Shown in pieces: positions 60,711 through 64,000 of a stretch of DNA of 64,000 nt. Position numbers and translations under genes: made by a program. Position 1 is the first letter of the stretch; every line of letters begins with the position of its first letter. This DNA comes from Roseateles toxinivorans. GTDB taxonomy: Bacteria > Pseudomonadota > Gammaproteobacteria > Burkholderiales > Burkholderiaceae_C. The notes beneath the pieces are model-generated. The model was given only the letters and a program-made list of their open reading frames with translations, had not been told where the DNA came from and did no database searches. The stretch lies in the NCBI RefSeq assembly GCF_004362525.1, contig NZ_SNXS01000017.1:1-64000 (forward strand), given 5' to 3'.

Positions 60711-62239
60711 GCGAACAGGCCCTTGTGCTGGTCGCGCAGCAGGTTCTTCTGCACCTTGCCCATCGTGTTGCGCGGCAGCTCGCTGACGACGAACACCTGC
60801 TTGGGGACCTTGAAGTTGGCGATCTGCGACTTCAAGCTGGCGGCAATCTGCGCCCCGTCCAGCGCCGCGCCGGGCTTGGCCACGACGACGGCGACCACCG
60901 CCTCGCCGAAGTCCTTGTGCGGTACGCCGATCACGGCCGACTCGTTGACGCCGGCCATGTCATTGATATAGCCCTCGATCTCGGCCGGGTAGACGTTGTA
61001 GCCGCCGCTGATGATCAGGTCCTTGCTGCGGCCGACGATGGTCACATAGCCTTGCGTGTCGATGCGGCCGACGTCGCCGGTCTTGAACCAGCCGTCGGCG
61101 GTGAACTCTTCCTTGGTCTTCTCGGGCATGCGCCAGTAGCCGACGAACACGTTCGGCCCCTTGACCTCGATGCCGCCGATCTCGCCGGTGGGGCAGGGCT
61201 GGCCCTTGTCATCGCGCACCCGCAGGCCCACGCCGGGCAGCGGGAAGCCCACCGTGCCGCCGCGGCGTGCCCCATCCTTGGCGTGGTAGGGGTTGCTGGT
61301 CAGCATCACCGTCTCGCTCATGCCGTAGCGCTCCAGGATCTGGTGGCCGGTACGGGCGAGGAACTCGTTGAAGGTCTCGATCAGCATGGGCGCCGAGCCG
61401 CTGATGAAGAGGCGCATGTTCCGGCAGGCCTCCTTGCCGAACGAGGGTTCGCCGAGCAGGCGCACATACAGCGTCGGCACGCCCATGAAGACAGTGGCCT
61501 CGGGCAGCTTGGCAATCACCGCGCGCGGGTCGAAGCGGGCGAACCAGATCATCTTGCTGCCGTTGAGCAGGGCGCCATGGGAGGCGACGAACAGGCCGTG
61601 CACATGGAAGATGGGCAGCGCGTGTATCAGCACGTCGCCAGCCTTCCAGCCCCAGTAGTCCTTCAGCACCAGGGCATTGCTGAGCATATTGCCGTGGGTC
61701 AGCATCGCGCCCTTGCTGCGCCCGGTAGTGCCGCTGGTGTAGAGGATGGCGGCCAGCTCGTCCGCGCCCTTGACCACGGTGTTGTGCTGGTCCGATTGAT
61801 GGGCGGCGCGCTCCAGCAGGCTGCCGGTGCGATCCTCATTCAGGGTGAACACATGCTCGGTGCCGGCATTGAAGGCGATCTTGCTGACCCAGCCGAAGTT
61901 CTTGCCCGAGCAGACGACGACGGCCGGCTCGGCATTGCCGACGAAGTATTCGATCTCGGCCGCCTGGTAGGCGGTGTTCAGCGGCAGGAAGACATAGCCG
62001 GCACGCAGCACGGCCAGGTACAGCATCAGCGCCTCGACCGACTTCTCGGTCTGCACCGCCACGCGGCTGCCCGCAGGCAGGTCCAGCGAGGCCAGCAGAT
62101 TGGCCATCATCGCGGTGGCGCGGTCGATGTCGCGCCAGCTGTAGTTCAGCCCCGGCTGATCGGCCACCTCGATGGCGGTCTGGTCCAGGTCGGCGGGGAA
62201 GTTGGCACGCAGCGCGGCGAACAGATTGGCGTTGGGCAT
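60707..62239 (-). CDS. matB: malonyl-CoA synthetase
   Basis: A 510-aa AMP-forming acyl-CoA ligase that makes malonyl-CoA from malonate, ATP and CoA. The P-loop is 'ILYTSGTTGRSKGAMLTHGN' (about 167), followed by 'DVLIHALPIFHVHGLFVA', 'LFISGSAPML', 'YGMSETVMLTSNPY' and the hinge/C-terminal 'TGDVGRIDTQGYVTIVGRSKDLIISGGYNVYP', ending 'LPRNTMGKVQKNLLR'. It follows Rhodopseudomonas and Rhizobium MatB closely over its whole length ('AAQTEKSVEALVLYLA'-like 'VAVQTEKSVEALMLYLA'). Adjacent malonyl-CoA decarboxylase and Bug receptor genes support the malonate role. Confidence 0.93.
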   Translation of the reverse strand: MPNANLFAALRANFPADLDQTAIEVADQPGLNYSWRDIDRATAMMANLLASLDLPAGSRVAVQTEKSVEALMLYLAVLRAGYVFLPLNTAYQAAEIEYFVGNAEPAVVVCSGKNFGWVSKIAFNAGTEHVFTLNEDRTGSLLERAAHQSDQHNTVVKGADELAAILYTSGTTGRSKGAMLTHGNMLSNALVLKDYWGWKAGDVLIHALPIFHVHGLFVASHGALLNGSKMIWFARFDPRAVIAKLPEATVFMGVPTLYVRLLGEPSFGKEACRNMRLFISGSAPMLIETFNEFLARTGHQILERYGMSETVMLTSNPYHAKDGARRGGTVGFPLPGVGLRVRDDKGQPCPTGEIGGIEVKGPNVFVGYWRMPEKTKEEFTADGWFKTGDVGRIDTQGYVTIVGRSKDLIISGGYNVYPAEIEGYINDMAGVNESAVIGVPHKDFGEAVVAVVVAKPGAALDGAQIAASLKSQIANFKVPKQVFVVSELPRNTMGKVQKNLLRDQHKGLFA

Positions 62240-62259
62240 GGTGAAGTCGAATCGTGTGG

Positions 62260-62691
62260 TCAGTTTAGGTGCAAGAGCACATAGTCCTGCGCGTCGGCCG
62301 GCTGGGCGGCGGCTGCCGTCCAGCCGTGGCGGGCATAGAAGGCCAGCGCGGCTCTGTTCTTCAGCACGCATTTCAAGGCGGCGGGGCGATGGCTCAGGCC
62401 GGCCAGGCAGGCCTGCAGCAGCGCACGGCCGATGCCGCGGCCGTGAAACGCCGGGTCCACGTACAGGTGGTGGATGAAGGCATGGTCTCGCTGGCTGGAG
62501 ATAAAGCCCAGCAGTCGCTCGCCGCGGCAGGCCACCAGCATCCACTCACCGGCACTGTCGGCAGCGAGGCTGATGGGCAGCGCACGCCAGGGGAAGGCAT
62601 GGGCGTAGGCGCGCAGATAGATGTCGTGCAGTGCCACGGCATCGGCCGGGCGGGCTTCGCGAACCGTGCAGTCAGCCAGCGTCTCGCTCAC
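62260..62691 (-). CDS. GNAT family N-acetyltransferase (malonate cluster)
   Basis: A 143-aa GNAT: 'VREARPADAVALHDIYLRAY', 'LLGFISSQRDHAFIHHLYVDPAFHGRGIGRALLQACLAGL' (about residues 62-100, acetyl-CoA loop H-x-G-R-G-I-G) and 'NRAALAFYARHGW'. The substrate is unknown. GTG 62691 begins 5 bases after the Bug receptor stop and the gene ends 20 bases before matB, so it lies within the malonate operon, possibly as an enzyme regulator or an unrelated passenger. Confidence 0.8.
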   Translation of the reverse strand: MSETLADCTVREARPADAVALHDIYLRAYAHAFPWRALPISLAADSAGEWMLVACRGERLLGFISSQRDHAFIHHLYVDPAFHGRGIGRALLQACLAGLSHRPAALKCVLKNRAALAFYARHGWTAAAAQPADAQDYVLLHLN

Positions 62692-62696
62692 CGGAT

Positions 62697-63695
62697 TCAG
62701 TCCAGCTTGGCGCCCGAGCTCTTCACCACCTCGGCCCAGCGCTTGACTTCGGCGCTGACGAACTTGCCGAAGGCATCGCCATAGAGATTGGGAATCTCGG
62801 CGCCCAGGCCGGTCCAGGTGTCGTGGATCTCGGGTGTGGCATAGGCCTTGACCAACTCGGCGCGCATGCGGTCGATCGCCTCCTTGGGCGTGCCCTTGGG
62901 TGCCCACAGGCCATACCAGGTGGCGACCTGATAGGTCGGCACGCCACCCTCCGTGCTGGTGGGTACATCGGGGAAGCCCGGGGCGCGCTTGGTCGATGCC
63001 ACGGCCATCGCCTTGATGCGGCCGTTCTTGATATGGGCGGCCGAGGAGCCCAGGCCATCGAACATCAGGTCCACCTGACCGGCGATCAGGTCTTGCAGGG
63101 CCGGGCCGGCGCCGCGATAGGGGATGTGGGTGACGAAGGTCTTGGTCTGCAGCTTGAACAGCTCACCGGCCAGGTGGTGCGAAGTGCCGTTGCCGGCCGA
63201 GGCGTAGTTCAGCTTGCCGGGGTTCTTGCGCATCAGCTCCAGCAAACCCTTCAGATCTGACACCGGCACGCGCTGCGGGTTGACGACGATGACCTGGGGC
63301 ACGCTGGCGATCAAGGCCACCGGGATGAAATCATTCTCGATGCTGTAGTCCAGCTTCGGGTACATGCTGGGCGCGATCGTGTGATGCACGGCGCCCATGA
63401 AGAAGGTGTAGCCGTCCGGCGAGGCCTTGGCCGCCACCGAGGCGCCGACGGTGCCGCCGGCTCCGCCCTTGTTGTCGATGATGATCTGGCGGCCCAGCTG
63501 TTTGGTCAGCACCGCGGTCAGCGGCCGCGCAAAGGCATCGGTGCCGCCGCCGGCCGGGAAGGGCACGACGATGGTCACCGGCTTGACGGGCCAGCCGCTC
63601 TGGGCCTGCACCGCACCGCCGACCAGGGCGGTGGTGCCCAGTGCAGCCAGTAGAACGAGACGGGCCCGCTGCGGGCGCTGATTCTGGAACTTCAT
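62697..63695 (-). CDS. Bug-family (TctC-like) periplasmic solute receptor
   Basis: A 332-aa tripartite-tricarboxylate-type receptor with a signal peptide (residues about 1-31, ...GGAVQAQ). 'KPVTIVVPFPAGGGTDAFARPLTAVLTKQLGRQIIIDNKGGAGGTVGASVAAKASPDGYTFFM' is the hallmark N-terminal region; 'HIPYRGAGPALQDLIAGQVDLMFDGL' near residue 185 lines the pocket. Bug proteins bind carboxylates; with matB and the decarboxylase next door, malonate is the likely ligand. No TctAB membrane genes are visible here. ATG 63695 starts the signal peptide. Confidence 0.92.
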   Translation of the reverse strand: MKFQNQRPQRARLVLLAALGTTALVGGAVQAQSGWPVKPVTIVVPFPAGGGTDAFARPLTAVLTKQLGRQIIIDNKGGAGGTVGASVAAKASPDGYTFFMGAVHHTIAPSMYPKLDYSIENDFIPVALIASVPQVIVVNPQRVPVSDLKGLLELMRKNPGKLNYASAGNGTSHHLAGELFKLQTKTFVTHIPYRGAGPALQDLIAGQVDLMFDGLGSSAAHIKNGRIKAMAVASTKRAPGFPDVPTSTEGGVPTYQVATWYGLWAPKGTPKEAIDRMRAELVKAYATPEIHDTWTGLGAEIPNLYGDAFGKFVSAEVKRWAEVVKSSGAKLD

Positions 63696-63758
63696 GGGTT
63701 TGTCTCCTGTCGGTGTTGTCTGCCCCGCCAGCGGACGGGCGGGGCGCTGCATCTGGTT

Positions 63759-64000
63759 TTATAACAGCGCCGCCACCGCGCGGGCGTGCACGACTTCCCC
63801 TAGCGTGAACCGCTCATGCCGATTCTCGACCTCGGCCAGGTCGTACAGATAGTTGACCATCAGCCCGGCCGACTGCCGCAAACCCTTGCGCGCCAGGTTG
63901 CCGGCGGGGTTCAGGCGCTCCAGCCGGGCGCCGTTGTCGAGGTGGAAACGGGCCACCGGGTCGCCCCCAGGGCTGTGCGTTTGGTGGATCATGAAGGCGG
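63759..64000 (-). CDS. matA: malonyl-CoA decarboxylase, C-terminal part (cut by window edge)
   Basis: The last 80 codons of a gene entering from the right edge: 'DPVARFHLDNGARLERLNPAGN' and 'KGLRQSAGLMVNYLYDLAEVENRHERF' match the conserved C-terminus of malonyl-CoA decarboxylase, which releases CO2 from malonyl-CoA to give acetyl-CoA. The coding frame is open to base 64000, so the N-terminus is outside. With matB it completes malonate to acetyl-CoA. Confidence 0.88.
   Translation of the reverse strand, partial: AFMIHQTHSPGGDPVARFHLDNGARLERLNPAGNLARKGLRQSAGLMVNYLYDLAEVENRHERFTLGEVVHARAVAALL

Overview
The window is GC-rich chromosomal DNA from a betaproteobacterium, most probably of the Burkholderiales (Roseateles/Pelomonas/Paucibacter-like; the genus is my inference). 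Pointers are a Bug-family solute receptor, a PEP-CTERM protein, a class II ribonucleotide reductase, a RibH2-type lumazine synthase, TRAP transport and tight operons with ATGA overlaps. I found no rRNA, tRNA, CRISPR array, insertion sequence or phage block. No gap without a gene exceeds 300 bases.

Layout. 1-8.8 kb: mixed housekeeping and stress genes: MipA/OmpV porin, YbaK deacylase, DUF1289, HCCA isomerase, a large MHS-type MFS carrier followed by a run of hairpins, a 54-aa membrane protein, the DUF883/YqjE/YqjK trio, GST, PEP-CTERM protein, globin and a periplasmic solute-binding protein. 8.9-17.9 kb: one operon with an OmpR-type regulator followed by three paralogous membrane hybrid histidine kinases. 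18-21.7 kb: two small unknown proteins and B12-dependent nrdJ. 21.7-28.4 kb: an IclR-flanked operon for uptake (TRAP) and oxidation of a quinate/shikimate-like compound; its dehydroquinase-like enzyme has substituted substrate-binding residues, and it ends in an M14 metallopeptidase. 28.4-34.3 kb: DUF1566 protein, secreted tandem-DUF3395 protein, frameshifted MscS gene, ribH2 behind an FMN riboswitch, a hotdog-GNAT fusion, another GNAT and DUF1330.

34.5-42.5 kb: complete kdpFABCDE potassium uptake locus, with REP-like palindromes upstream and between kdpD and kdpE. 42.6-45 kb: diguanylate cyclase, signal peptidase I, UspA. 45-53.7 kb: a divergent locus around a clear TetR operator. One arm encodes a TonB receptor, lipoprotein cytochrome c, exported aldonolactone-oxidase-like flavoprotein and exported PLP enzyme. 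The other arm encodes TetR, a TPR-GGDEF protein and an EAL phosphodiesterase. 53.6-56.8 kb: DUF1003, Bax-inhibitor-1-like and TerC membrane proteins, and an NhaR-like regulator. 56.8-60 kb: two-component flavin monooxygenase with an MFS carrier. 60-64 kb: malonate utilisation: XRE-cupin regulator, CWC protein, matB, GNAT, Bug receptor and the C-terminus of malonyl-CoA decarboxylase, which runs off the right edge.

The best candidates for undescribed biology are the TetR/TonB/flavoprotein/PLP-enzyme locus at 45-53.7 kb, the quinate-like operon with its remodelled AroQ, and the triple hybrid-kinase operon.
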